Positions 25,030 through 35,628 of a DNA stretch of 64,000 bases are shown piece by piece. Where the stretch lies: the NCBI RefSeq assembly GCF_051020955.1, contig NC_135029.1, positions 5,412,001 through 5,476,000 on the forward strand. Reading direction: 5' to 3'. This DNA comes from Megalopta genalis. Lineage: Eukaryota > Arthropoda > Insecta > Hymenoptera > Halictidae. A program made the translations under genes and the position numbers. Every line of letters starts with the position of its first letter. The stretch's first letter is position 1. A model generated the notes under the pieces. That model saw nothing but the letters and a program-made list of their open reading frames with translations, searched no databases and had not been told where the DNA came from.

Positions 25030-28000
25030 ACTTGCAGAAATTACGAAGAGTCTCGAACGTATATTATGCTAAATAATATGTATATTAAGATAAAAATAGC
25101 AGAGCAATAAATTCAGTCTTATCATTCTTATGAAGCAACACACGTCAGTCACATTTAAAGCTTCGTAGGTTAAACGACATGTGGGACAAATGTTTAGACG
25201 TAAATATTTCTCATAATAATTGTACGTGAGTCTTCAATATTAGGCTAGTAATAAATGTTAATCGAAACACTATGAAAATAGTATTATTTAAATGCATGAA
25301 CGAAGTTACTAGGTCTAGAATTCACGTTCTTTGAAGATATCAAAAGGAATACATTGCAACATATTGTATATATAATAACGAATAATTGTGTACGTAGTGG
25401 ATTAAATTGAAAACTATATTTGTCTTTATATTCCCTGATTGTGTTGATCATTCTGAAAGATATTACAAAAAACACTTAACGCAAATTTACACTGGTTGCA
25501 GTTTTTCTGAGGAATGTTCTCAAAATTGGTTAATCATAATCGTAAAGTATCCAGTGAGTAGAATAAGTCTATATTGCTGACAGTTAAATCATCCACATAT
25601 AAATAACACAATTGTTTGTCTAGATATAAAAATGAACGGTCTAGAATGTATCAGACAGAAGACTCAGTTTTGCTCATGAAAAAAAGTCCTTCGATTTTAT
25701 AAATTCATCATTGCTTTTTGTACTTAGTATGTTAAATACCACTAGAAAATTATTAGAAATTCACTATATAAACTCAGCAAATTTACAGTAAAACAGTCGA
25801 TAAGCTGATAAAGAAAGCACCAAATATATGGAGTTAGTCAGAAATTGTGTGCAGAGAGATCTGGATGGAGCATCGGTTCCGCGGTTAATAAAACCGAGGA
25901 GCTCATCGGGCAAAAGTTCGCGAGCATAATGTCGTCTTTTCATCATTCTTTTAACGTATTCTGCAGCCGTCGCGACGTGCAGGCCACGATGGGGTGGCAC
26001 TGTCACCAAGGGTTTGGAAAAACTCTGAGGACACGAGGCAGGAGCAATACTATCGTGACTGCCGCACGATGTTCCTACGGTAGACCCTCTCTCGGACACA
26101 CATATGCGACCATACTCGCATACAAACCGGCGTGATCACACACACACATACACACTACCATGGCAGCACAGCACACATACACGCAACATTTATGTACACG
26201 TTTCCTTGGAGGTCTATCTCTGCTCGTGTTTACTCTTACTACGGTCTGTTCTCATCTTCAACCGTCTGCAGGGCTCTCTATCCTTCATATCTGTCGTTCT
26301 TCCTCCCTGTCTCTCTCTTTCTCTGCCCCCTACCCCACCTTCTCTTCCTCCTCTGATGGAGAACTCGACCCAGACCAAAGGACGGAGTCACGTTTCTAGA
26401 CCGGAGTTGTTCTAATTAAATTACTTAAGCGTACGTGTATCCAGGGATGGTTTCGGGCTGATGCTGCTACACACAACTGCATGCCATGAACGTACTGAAG
26501 GACGTTTTGGTGTCGGAGAATGTTTCAGTCGGACTTCACAAGTCAATGTACCTTCAAGGTCTACCCTGTCTCTATTCTACTCTGCCTTCGATTCTACTGC
26601 GAAAGTAGATTTTCCGGCATTCAAACGGAACTTTCGCGTTCCCACGAAAAACCGCGTTTGCAACGATCCCGACGACGCGTCGCAACAATCGGCATTACAA
26701 TTTACAGCAACAGGTGCGTCGTTGAAAAAATTCTGCCGGAAATAATCGCCGAACTTACCGAGCGCGAGGATTACTTTACGTCGGCTTGAACGTGTTCCGC
26801 GGAAACGCTCGTGAAAGTCCATGGGATTTGTGGGTTTTCGTTCGAATGCAGCAAATTAAGACAGAGAGCTGCGTTTAATCTTCCGTGAGAATTAGCTGTC
26901 GGACGCGCGGATACTTTCTGTACCGGTTGCTCGACATGTTCCCCATAGAAGCTGAATTTCCATAAGCCCGTCGCGGAAACGATATTCACCGACAGGACAG
27001 TTTCCAATCTCCCGAAAAATGTTCTCCAGGCGAGTGATGGGTTTCTTATTATCCGAATACACGGGTCCTTGCTCTGTTTATGATTTAATGAAAATTCAAT
27101 GTCGTTCCATGTTGCATCTGCCGACGTAGTTTCATAAGCTCCCGTCGCGCATGGTGCAGGGATTTTTGTTCGCCGAGGAGGAAAAAAAAAGGAATAACTT
27201 AATATCCGCCGTCCTGAAACTCGTTTAGTAACGAAGAGTGTCTCCGGCAGTCTTATTATAGTTGGTGTCTTTTTCTCCTTCGCCCACAGAGCCCCGTCGA
27301 CATCATGACGACAGGTGGAGGGTTAGAGAGCCGGGATTCCTTAGCTACCCTTCTCCTTTTCCATGACATCATCAAAGGATCTGTCAACCTCCATTACTGG
27401 GAAAGCGAGTGAACAGCGAAACCATGAAACGGCACTACCATATTACATGAAAGGCATTGTTCACCGGCGACAGTTGCACCATCGGCTACTAGAGCAAGTA
27501 TTCGATCCCGCGGAGACAGGGAACTTAGTCTCCTGTGGAACCGATATAGTCGCGTTGATTAATATTAGAATAATGGTTCAGTTTAAGTGTTCGGGAAACT
27601 AATTTTCAGTGTCTAGTTTCTTGATTGTGTGCCATGCTCGAATTATTTGTATATATTGTATTCCTTGAAGTAACAATTCTTGATTGAGAGATGTTGCTTC
27701 TCTATTAGAATTTTAATATTTATTTGCACCAATATATATCATTTATTCGTTTAACTGATTTGTTTCTGTGATGACGTATTTTATTAAGGAATGTATGGAT
27801 TAATTTAGGAACTAATAGTTTATATAGTTTGCAATCAAATTAGAAACCAGATTATATTCTAAATTGGACCTCACAATGTTAATCCTGATCAAGAACAATC
27901 AATTTTTATTGAATCATAAACATTATCAGATATAAGAAAAATGTGTAAATGACTTTGAATATTGTCATGTATGTGTCTGTCTATTGATGACCGTTTTTAT

Positions 28001-28850
28001 TTATTGCACAAACGAATGTACATAGGTGCTGCAATAATTTTCAAAGTTGATCCTAGGTGTGCAGTGATAGTTTTATCGTTTGAGCAGTTACATGAAGACA
28101 CTGATAAATAATGCCAATGGTGGTAATACTAAATTGTGTCTTCAAGTACGAATTACGAATCACAGAAGAAAACAAGCGGCGCATTGAAATCACCGAGGAA
28201 ACCTGAATATAACCTATATCTCTCTCAATATGACTACGGATATAATACATCAATTATGTTAAATATTGATAATTTCTCAACAGATTAATCATTTCGTTCA
28301 TATATATTGAATTTATTGTGGCACAAGCTTGCTTAGTATTAGAATGCAAGCTTTATTCAACTATTTAACAGCTGAAAATATATGAATGATTAAAAATAAC
28401 ACAGTTTTATATATGCATGTTAATACCATTCACATGTTAAAAGACCAATCTATTAAATTATTCAGTAATTTGAAAATTTGCTAAAGAATATCCTTTTATA
28501 GTAATTGTACTACTTTCATTTTGAAAAACGTTCGAATTTTGTGTTTACTGTTAAATCGAATACTATACGTATTTTTAAAGATCAATATTTTTGTAATCGT
28601 AACTAGGATATCGACATTTTACATTAATCACGATTAGACTTCAAGATTTATGTAAGCGCAATTTTGACTTAAATAGTAACCGATACATTTATGTTTCGCT
28701 TCGTGTAATAGCAGTACCATTCGTGTCAGCGCTTTTTGGTGTTACTCAAACACGTAACATTTTAATAGCTGTCAGACTGACCAAACAAGTAATTGAATAT
28801 TTAGAATCCGAAATCATAAAATCTGAACTAGTCGAAACCCAATAAGTGGT
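25030..28850. other. Spacer with GC-rich core (about 25850-27400)
   Basis: AT-rich flanks. The core holds CA/CT-rich simple sequence at 26135-26350 and several overlapping open frames on both strands (for example 26461-26745 + and 26577-26822 -), none with a recognised domain. The words near 25133-25160 (GCAACACACGTCAGTCACAT) recur with few changes near 51333-51357. Confidence 0.4.
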
Positions 28851-28851
28851 T

Positions 28852-29405
28852 TTTTGAACTTGGTCTTATGCCTGGACAGAACCATGTGCTTAACATTGTA
28901 ATCTATGCATCGTGAAAAATAGAACTAGATTATATTTCTGAGGAACGTTGGTTAACTTTCAGACTGAGAAATTGGCTAGAACAACATTGTATCGTTCTAC
29001 GAAATAAAGTAAACGACAGTGGTCGAAAGTAGTTAGATATCGAACTTGATCCCATCCCTATATAAGCTACATGCGCAAGCTTATAATCCACGTATCGTGA
29101 ACATTGGAGCAAAATTGTTTTCATGAGGACTGTTAGTCGACTTTCAGCCTGAGAAAGTGGCTCTAATAATCTTGTATTGTTTCGTGAGTTAAAGCCAACA
29201 ATTGTCGCCGGAGTAGCTACATATCGAACTTCATCTCATCCCTAATTAAAACTACACGTGCAAGATTATAATCCACGTATCGCGAAAAATGGGAGCGAAT
29301 TATTTTTCTGAGGAACAGTGGTTAATTTTCGTAGTGAGAAATTGGCCCGAACAACCTTGTATTGTTTCGCGAGGTAAAGTGAGCGGCTGTCGCCAGAGTG
29401 TACCA
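28852..29405. repeat. Diverged tandem array, period about 185 bp, three units
   Basis: Three related units follow each other. Landmarks recur at fixed spacing: ATCGAACTTGATCCCATCCC at 29039 and ATCGAACTTCATCTCATCCC at 29223, then ATAATCCACGTATCG and the motif TTTTCTGAGGAACAGTGGTT with changes. The first unit (from about 28852) is the most diverged. Read on the minus strand, two of the units give related peptides with the pattern R-x-T-I-Q-x-C-S-x-Q-F-L. That may mean a once-coding repeat or simply shared ancestry of the DNA. Confidence 0.65.
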
Positions 29406-30153
29406 TGGTGTACCTCCGCCGCGAACGTACAGCCAATTACCGGTACCCGGGCATGAAATAACTGCATTATCTCTGTGGAAGCGGCTGCTACCACACTCTA
29501 CGATCCACTCCTGGCAAAGTACACCGACCGACCGACGGGGTCTGCCTTCTGTCTCGTCTCGTCGTCCATTCCGCCTCGAACTCGGCGTTCCCTTCGATTT
29601 CTCACTCCCTCCTCGAATTGCGCTGAAATTATGTTGCCTGAAATTTCGATGAAACGGGATTCGGTTCGAGCCGGCATTAGATTGAATTTGTCGAGTTATA
29701 GTCCTCGAGGACGGAAAAAAGTTTTCGGACGGAAGAACGGTTGGCTCAGGGATTCGAGACGACCTACGCTTGCTGCACAGTCTGCCGACTTGTACACGTT
29801 CTCCCCGAGAACCTCTTCCTCTCCGTCTTCCGTCTGCCTCCTTCCAGGATCTTCTCCTTCTGTCCTCCTGTCCCTGTCGGACTCTTTGCCATGTAGCTAC
29901 CTTCGAACCGGATAGAGATTCTCTCCCAGAGGGATTTCCTGACGTACTACCTAGGAAACTCGTCTCCAGTGCTTGCGACAGTTTTCCTAAATTACGGTCA
30001 ACCATGTTCATATGAAATGATACCGAACACGAAATAAAGTCATTTCAATTCCGAACTCTGTGCATTGTTTCGCAGCGTGTCTACTTTGTTTCGTAATTCT
30101 CGCCCGTATTGCTGTACCATGAATACTGATTAGAGAAGAATTAAGAAGGTACT
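29406..30153. other. GC-rich patch with long open frames, coding doubtful
   Basis: The minus strand is open for 229 codons (30011 to 29322), the longest frame in the window, but its 3' part runs into the neighbouring tandem array. The plus strand is open over the same bases at 29475-29915 and 29770-30015. The predicted minus peptide is Arg/Ser/Gly-rich without a recognisable fold. Open frames on both strands point to stop-poor composition rather than a gene. Confidence 0.35.
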
Positions 30154-30691
30154 GATGTATTGTGGCAGAGTTGATGAGTGATAATTTTGGGGAACTCTGA
30201 ACTCATCTAACGAAGAACATTTTTAATTACCTTATTCTGCAACGGTAACTTTAATTCGTACATCTTGTGATATTGTTTCTGCATCGACCAAAAGTACGTT
30301 CAATACTTTTGTTACACCTACTGTCAATAGCATAATAATTATTTTTGACATTGCTTCCTGACGTAGTAAAATAAATAATTAAGAAATTGATTCTAATACC
30401 TCGTTATTATTATTAAAATATAGATATTTCAAAGTAGTGTTATAATTGAACTGCGGATCTTTATGCAAAGTACAAATTGTCTGCATCTGTTCCTTAATAA
30501 TTCTAATAGATCGAAAATAATATGTTGACATTATTGAATGTTTTTAATCTTTCTACTGTTTCACTTTGTAAATACTCATTTTTGTCATAAATTCATAAAC
30601 GCCGCGGCGCAGTTATAATTTAATAAAATGACTTAAACAGAACAAATTTTACTTTACTTCCATACACCATATTTTGTGGAACATGTACAAA
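30154..30691. repeat. Dispersed repeat R, copy 1, interrupted by a MITE
   Basis: This is homologous along its length to 38471-38873: GTTGTGGTAGAGTTGATGAG at the start, GAACATTTTTAATTA and CTTTTGTTA in the middle, CATACACCATATTTTG at the end. Compared with copy 2 it carries one extra 173-bp block, the hAT-like MITE at 30447-30611 plus its duplicated target. Type unknown: it could be an old transposon piece or a duplicated noncoding segment. Confidence 0.75.
30447..30611 (+). mobile_element. hAT-like MITE, copy 2, with 8-bp target duplication
   Basis: A 165-bp insertion flanked by GTTATAAT at 30439-30446 and 30612-30619. The ends are inverted: TGAACTGCGGATCTTTATGC on the left, and TGCGCCGCGGCGTTTATG on the right when read on the opposite strand. 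The homologous position in copy 2 of the host repeat has a single GTTATAAT (38793-38800), so insertion and target duplication are directly visible. An 8-bp target with T at position 2 and A at position 7 fits the hAT superfamily. No transposase. Confidence 0.85.
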
Positions 30692-31795
30692 GCTTTTTAA
30701 ATTGGATATCATAAAATTACGTTCAAATGGAAAGCGAAGCTTTATCAATTACCACAAGGCAGATATGCTTGAATTTGACATTCATTGTAGCATGTTTAAA
30801 AATGTATGTAGGAACTAAATAATTTTAATGCATTTTTAAAGTTGGATCGTTAATTTTACATTTGCCCATGTTAAGAAGCTAAGAACATAACGAAATAAAA
30901 GTATTTACTATACATTATCTTGATTTACTCCGTATAGAAATTTACTGATCGCTACTTTTCATAGGTTCTGTCAATTGCAAACAAATGTACTGAAGAATAC
31001 TGGCCTGTATTATAGAACTAGCGATATTATGATTAGATCGAGAACTTCTCCGGCAGATAAGTCATAAAACGGAGAGGATTCGGACGAATTCGAAGATCGA
31101 GTGTACCCCGAACATATGCACGATAAAAACATAAGGGAAAAAGTACTAAGCCCCGTTCACATTATCTGATTGCAATAGCTGTCATCGGCGAACGAATTTC
31201 GGTAATATTTTCTTGACGGAAGATTTCATGCGAGTCATCCCTCCGATCGAATAACAAACGAACTATCATGGTAAAAGCGCGTTTAACGTTATTATCGTGA
31301 AAAAAACTAAACGATCGATGAAGAACAAAGAGTAGCAGATAAGGCGGAAGAAGGAGGAGAACGAAACGCATTCCTCGTTCGTAAATGATGTCAAATAACT
31401 TTCGAGCGAAGGAAGGAACGGATGGCCGGTACGGAGCAGAGGAAAGTAAATAAAAGGCCATTCCGATTGGGCGATCAATTACATCGAGTCTGCATTATTC
31501 ATGGGGAGTTGGAGCAGGCCGCAGAAAGCTCTACTTCCTCTGCCCCCTCATCCTTGAATCAAACTAACAGGGACAGACAGAGACGGAGACAGGCCAGGGG
31601 TGAGGAAGCGCGAGAGAGAAAGTGTATATTTGCATTGGCAATCACTGCGAAATCATGGATATCACTCCTGGACTCCCGGGCATCGAAAAGACGCGGGCTT
31701 TATTCCGAATAATTTGAAAAATTAACAGACGAACCGTAGACCTGTTCATGAGACTGCGAGAAATTCCTCTCGGTTGTCGCCTAATAGATATGAAC

Positions 31796-31799
<4 letters not shown>

Positions 31800-31873
<74 letters not shown>
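31800..31873. repeat. (GA)n microsatellite
   Basis: About 74 bases of GA with a few GACA interruptions. It creates a spurious Ser/Leu repeat peptide on the minus strand. Confidence 0.95.
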
Positions 31874-31875
<2 letters not shown>

Positions 31876-34156
31876 GGAATCAAAAGTATTTAACCCTTGG
31901 ATCTCGTAGGACATTTTCAAATATTCTCTGTTCAGTTCAAATATTGAATATCAATTGTTTGAATAGAATCTTCATCGCAGAGCATAAATGCAGCCGATCA
32001 CTGAACTTTCTTTATATGCTTTCAGAATTTAAATACAACGCTTTACAACTGTTTCCGTCCTATGATGGTTGTCTATAAGTTCTATATAATTTTGTTATCA
32101 TTTTTGCGTAATTTTTGTATAATTTTGATATAATTTTTAATATTTTTGGCACACTGAAGGCTCTATAACCCGTACACGTAAGTAAATTCTAAATATACAG
32201 TAGTGTGTGTGTGGGCGAAAAATTCGGACGAAGAGTCGTAAACGGAATGAATTTCAAATTTAACAATGTTACTGTACAAATAATCTTTACTGTACACACC
32301 CATAATAATTGTATATAGTACGGAAGAATTGTGACGCATCCCAGCAACTTCAAACGGCTATCACGCTTAAACTTCTCATTATTTTGGGTCACGAAAATTG
32401 CTGAATATTCTTCAGACATTCAAAAATAAGGGTAAAAGTCGTTTATCTTAAAATTGTAACTTATGCGTACTAAAAAGACCCGGTAATGCAAAAGTATACA
32501 TGTTTCTAAAAAACAGGAGGAAAGCAATTTATCTATCGTAGTAAAGAACATAGAAACTATCGAAGCAATTTAGTAACAAATTGAAGATGCGAGAAGTGGA
32601 AGAAGTAAAAATTTGTTGAATATTCGATGATATCGATAATTGCAGCAATCGACTAAATATTATGTTGTTTTCCTTTCAATAGACATTTCAACATTTAACA
32701 GGAGCTCCATCAATGATCCAATTTTCTGCTCAAGAATTCAAGTTGATTGCAAACGTAGCAAACCTCTGTTATTCATCGAGTCATTCAAATTGGTTTAATC
32801 GTCAAAGCAATTATTCTCTCGCGCAACAAAGCTTCTGCTGCCGATATACGTTGTCGGTAGATTGCAGATGTTATACAATTCTTGAAAAAATGGTTAAACA
32901 AAAGACAGAATAGTGAAGACGCAACGAGCTTTCCAGAATACTGCTGCATTACTTACGCTTTATCAATTTTATTGAAAGAAAAAGCACTGAGTTTCATCTA
33001 ATTCCTCTTTTATTCAATCTACTTTTGTATGATCGTTTCTGTTATCAGGTACGTCACAATTAAGGTTACAAGGAAGTGTAATCTCGTGTCACTTATAGAA
33101 TCATTAGCACAATGATAACTTTGATCACTAGCAGTTTAGAGAGCAGTCTGTTTCTCCCTGTCACGCTGTTTATTTCCTTCAACACTTCATAGACTCGGCA
33201 AATGCGATTCCGCGAACGGGCATAAAAAGATTGTAACTGCACGAAGCGATAATAAGAGTCGGCGATGGACGATGATTTCATATTTCGGAACACAGGGGAA
33301 CGCGGGACTGCAAAACAGCGAAAATTAAATTTTTTTTGATAGAAGCCCGGCGTGTAATGCACAGTTACGGCGGCGTCTCCAATATTATTCATCCCAGTTA
33401 TTGAGCTTCTCCTTTCTCAGTTCCGTTGTTCCCCGGATATTGTTCGGCGTCAATATTGGAATTCCATGCTGTACCCTCTCGTCGGCGTTTCGCTTTATAT
33501 AACGTTCGAATAAGGAAATTATCACTCTCGCCGTGTCACCGTGTCGCGACCGAGCCGCGGACGAGTGGCAAACTTCGATAGAAATTAGTTTGCAATTAGC
33601 TCGTAATTGCTCAGCGAGAAGAAGAAAAAATCGAAACCGGCGACCGGGTCGGCGTGATAAATACAATGATGTTGAATTTATGGAAACAGCGGTGCTTTTA
33701 ACCGACTCGCGGGGAAGTTATGCTTCGGAGGCAAGATAATAATGACTTTCGAACGTACCCGACGACCTTAATGGCGTTTCAAATCGGTTCATAAATGTAA
33801 AGCGGGACGGTTAACGGCGCAGGATATGATTCCGCGTCGACGAAAATTATTGTACCGACAGAAGAGGCAATCTGAAATTGAAGTCGAAATAACGTAGAAA
33901 TCTCCATGCGAGAGTCCGGAGGGGGTGGACGACATCTTCATGCTCGGGTGCACCCTCGGTACGCTCCGGCGAATCGGTAGCATTCGACTGCCGCAAAAGC
34001 GAACCCGGTCCGAGTACGTCATCCGGTAATCAAAGTGGACTCGACCTCATCCTCCGACGTAACGGCTATATAAGTATATCAAAGCAGTGGTTTGGTCATC
34101 GTTTCAACCGCTCTTCGTTCCTTCCTCCTTCTTTTCCGGCTCTTTCACCGTTCCCC

Positions 34157-34190
34157 CCTCTCTCTCTCCCTCTCTTCCTCTCTCTCTCTC
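34157..34190. repeat. (CT)n microsatellite
   Basis: Imperfect CT tract with short interruptions. Confidence 0.85.
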
Positions 34191-34834
34191 CCCCTGTTAT
34201 TACGTTTCTCCACATCTTTGAAGGTGCCGTTGAGCAGAAATTATGAGTCCTCATGCACTATGGGTTTGCTCGTCTACTTTCTGCTCGAATTAAGTATGGG
34301 CGAAAGGAAGGGGGAAACGGTCGAATGCAAATACAAAAGAGAGCGTTCAACGTTCCTACCGCCCGAGAGCTACCTATTTGTTGCTACCAGTTAAGAGACC
34401 GCCGACGAACCGGCGACGACCTCGTTGTTTTGATAACCTCTTTATTTTAGACGTGTACTCTCTCCAGAAGCAAAGGAATATTTTATAATTTCAAATGAAA
34501 ACTTCCCAACCCGTCCGCCGTGCTTGCGGCGGAACGTGCTCGGCGCAACGATTCCTTTTTCGTCCTTAGGAAGTGCTTATTATGCTAATTAGAAGTATTT
34601 TTGGGAGCGAAACTATTTCTGTGGTTTTCGAAATGTATTTTTTACCTGGGCGCGAAAGAAGTTTGACATGGAGATGTGGAAATACGGTTTTAACCAAATC
34701 GTATAAGCAACTAACGTGTGTCGCACTGTAACGATGAAAGTACTGTACATATTTTTAGATTTTGCGCCACTTTTATTATAATATAGGCTTGGATTGAGAT
34801 ATTTATTCAAGTAATTTGCATGCAAGAGTTTTTA

Positions 34835-35396
34835 TTAGGTCTACCAGAAAGTTCTGTCCGTTTTTGAATTGAAATATAACACAATTGTCATACATTTAAT
34901 AATATTTATTGTGGAATATACTTTCCATCGTTACTTATGACTTCTTGCCAGCGTGATGGCAACTTGTAAATGCCATTTTTAAAAAATGATTTATTTTTAG
35001 AGGCGAAGAACTCAACTAGTACTTGGTTGACATCAGCTTCGGTTTTGAATTTTTTTCCTGTAAAAAGTTTTGCAAAGAGAGAAACAAGTGATAATCGGAG
35101 GGTGCTAGGTCTGGGGAGTATGGTGGATGCGACAGAATTTGCCAGCCTAGCTCTGCGATTTTCTGACGAGTCGCCGAAGCAGCATGTGGTCTGGCATTAT
35201 CATCGGTAGCCATGTTTTCACGATCGCGTCTCACTTAATAATGACATGAAACGTCTTTGTTTCAGTTTATTTAGGAGAGTACATGTGTGTAAATGCAATG
35301 ATAAAGAGAGATAGTCATATATGTCTCAAATCAACATGTGCATATGGATTGAAACTTGAAGTGACACTATCGGACAGAACCTTCCGGTAGACCTAA
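34835..35396 (-). mobile_element. mariner element, internally deleted (562 bp)
   Basis: The 26-bp terminal inverted repeats match at 34835-34860 (TTAGGTCTACCAGAAAGTTC and on) and 35371-35396. They are flanked by TA at 34833-34834 and a mutated TG at 35397-35398. Transposase coding on the minus strand is reduced to its C-terminal half. A complete mariner is about 1.3 kb, so more than half is missing: the N-terminal DNA-binding region and the first catalytic Asp are gone. It inserted into a TTAA-MITE whose duplicated 3' half survives uninterrupted at 35498-35628. Element orientation is inferred from the transposase strand. Confidence 0.93.
34906..35234 (-). pseudogene. mariner transposase, C-terminal fragment with frameshift
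   Basis: Reading from 35234 leftwards the peptide contains DNARPHAA, then LSHPPYSPDLAPSDYHLF. These are the second and third acidic positions of the mariner DD34D catalytic core, followed by the conserved NFL. About 20 codons later, at a run of seven A bases on the minus strand (about 35048-35055), the frame is lost. A different frame continues with FKTEADV, LPSRWQEVI and SNDGKYIPQ to a stop at 34906-34908, the usual end of mariner transposases. The first catalytic Asp and the whole N-terminal domain are absent. Non-functional. Confidence 0.92.
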
Positions 35397-35497
35397 TGTA
35401 ATTCCAGCAACTTTAAGATACAAATTGTGAAAAACCGGTCATTATAATCGCCTCGGTAGGTTTAGTGTTATGCTCGTTAACACGCGAGAATTCTGTG

Positions 35498-35628
35498 TAT
35501 TTATTCAAGTAATTTGGGTACAAGAGTTTTTATAATTCCAGCAACTTTAAGATACAAATTGTGAAACCGGTCATTATAATCGCCTCGGTAGCTTTAGCGT
35601 TATGCTCGTTAACACGTGAGAATTCTGT
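35498..35628 (+). repeat. Tandem duplicate of the MITE 3' half (mariner empty site)
   Basis: This repeats 34799-34834 plus 35399-35497 with a few changes: TATTTATTCAAGTAATTTG, then GAGTTTTTATAATTCCAGC without interruption, then AATCGCCTCGGTAG and GAGAATTCTG. The uninterrupted junction shows the mariner target before insertion, one TA where the other copy has TA-element-TG. The unit also includes about 30 bp of unique flank beyond the MITE, so it arose by local duplication and not by transposition. Confidence 0.88.

Larger units (their letters stand above)
30692..34689. other. Spacer with GC-rich core (about 33100-34600)
   Basis: AT-rich to about 33000. Near 34068 a TATATAAG word precedes a stretch of CT-rich DNA, which could be a core promoter, but no transcript or coding frame downstream supports it. 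Frames at 33385-33666 (-) and 34092-34394 (+) have no recognised domain. A TTAACCCTT word at 31889 resembles a TTAA-element terminus but has no partner. Confidence 0.4.
34694..35467 (+). mobile_element. TTAA-MITE (CACTAAACCTACC family), split by a mariner
   Basis: Removing the mariner at 34835-35396 and one copy of its dinucleotide target leaves 210 bp. This aligns from end to end with the 211-bp element at 40462-40672: shared landmarks are ACTAACG.GTG near the left, ATTTTTAGATTTTG in the middle, and CAACTTTAAGATACAAATTGTG and GGTAGGTTTAGTGTTA at the right. TTAA is intact on the left (34690-34693) and degenerate (GTTATG) on the right. Non-coding. Confidence 0.7.

Noticed and set aside
29322..30011. 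229-codon minus-strand open frame, the longest in the window
   Set aside because: Plus-strand frames are open over the same bases, the peptide is Arg/Ser/Gly-rich without a recognisable domain, and its 3' part runs into a tandem repeat. Composition explains it.
31642..31920. Ser/Leu repeat protein on the minus strand
   Set aside because: Pure translation of a (GA)n microsatellite.
31889..32170. TTAACCCTTGG terminus
   Set aside because: No matching right end; may be chance.
34068..34110. TATATAAG core promoter
   Set aside because: No initiator at the right spacing, transcript or downstream coding exon to support it.
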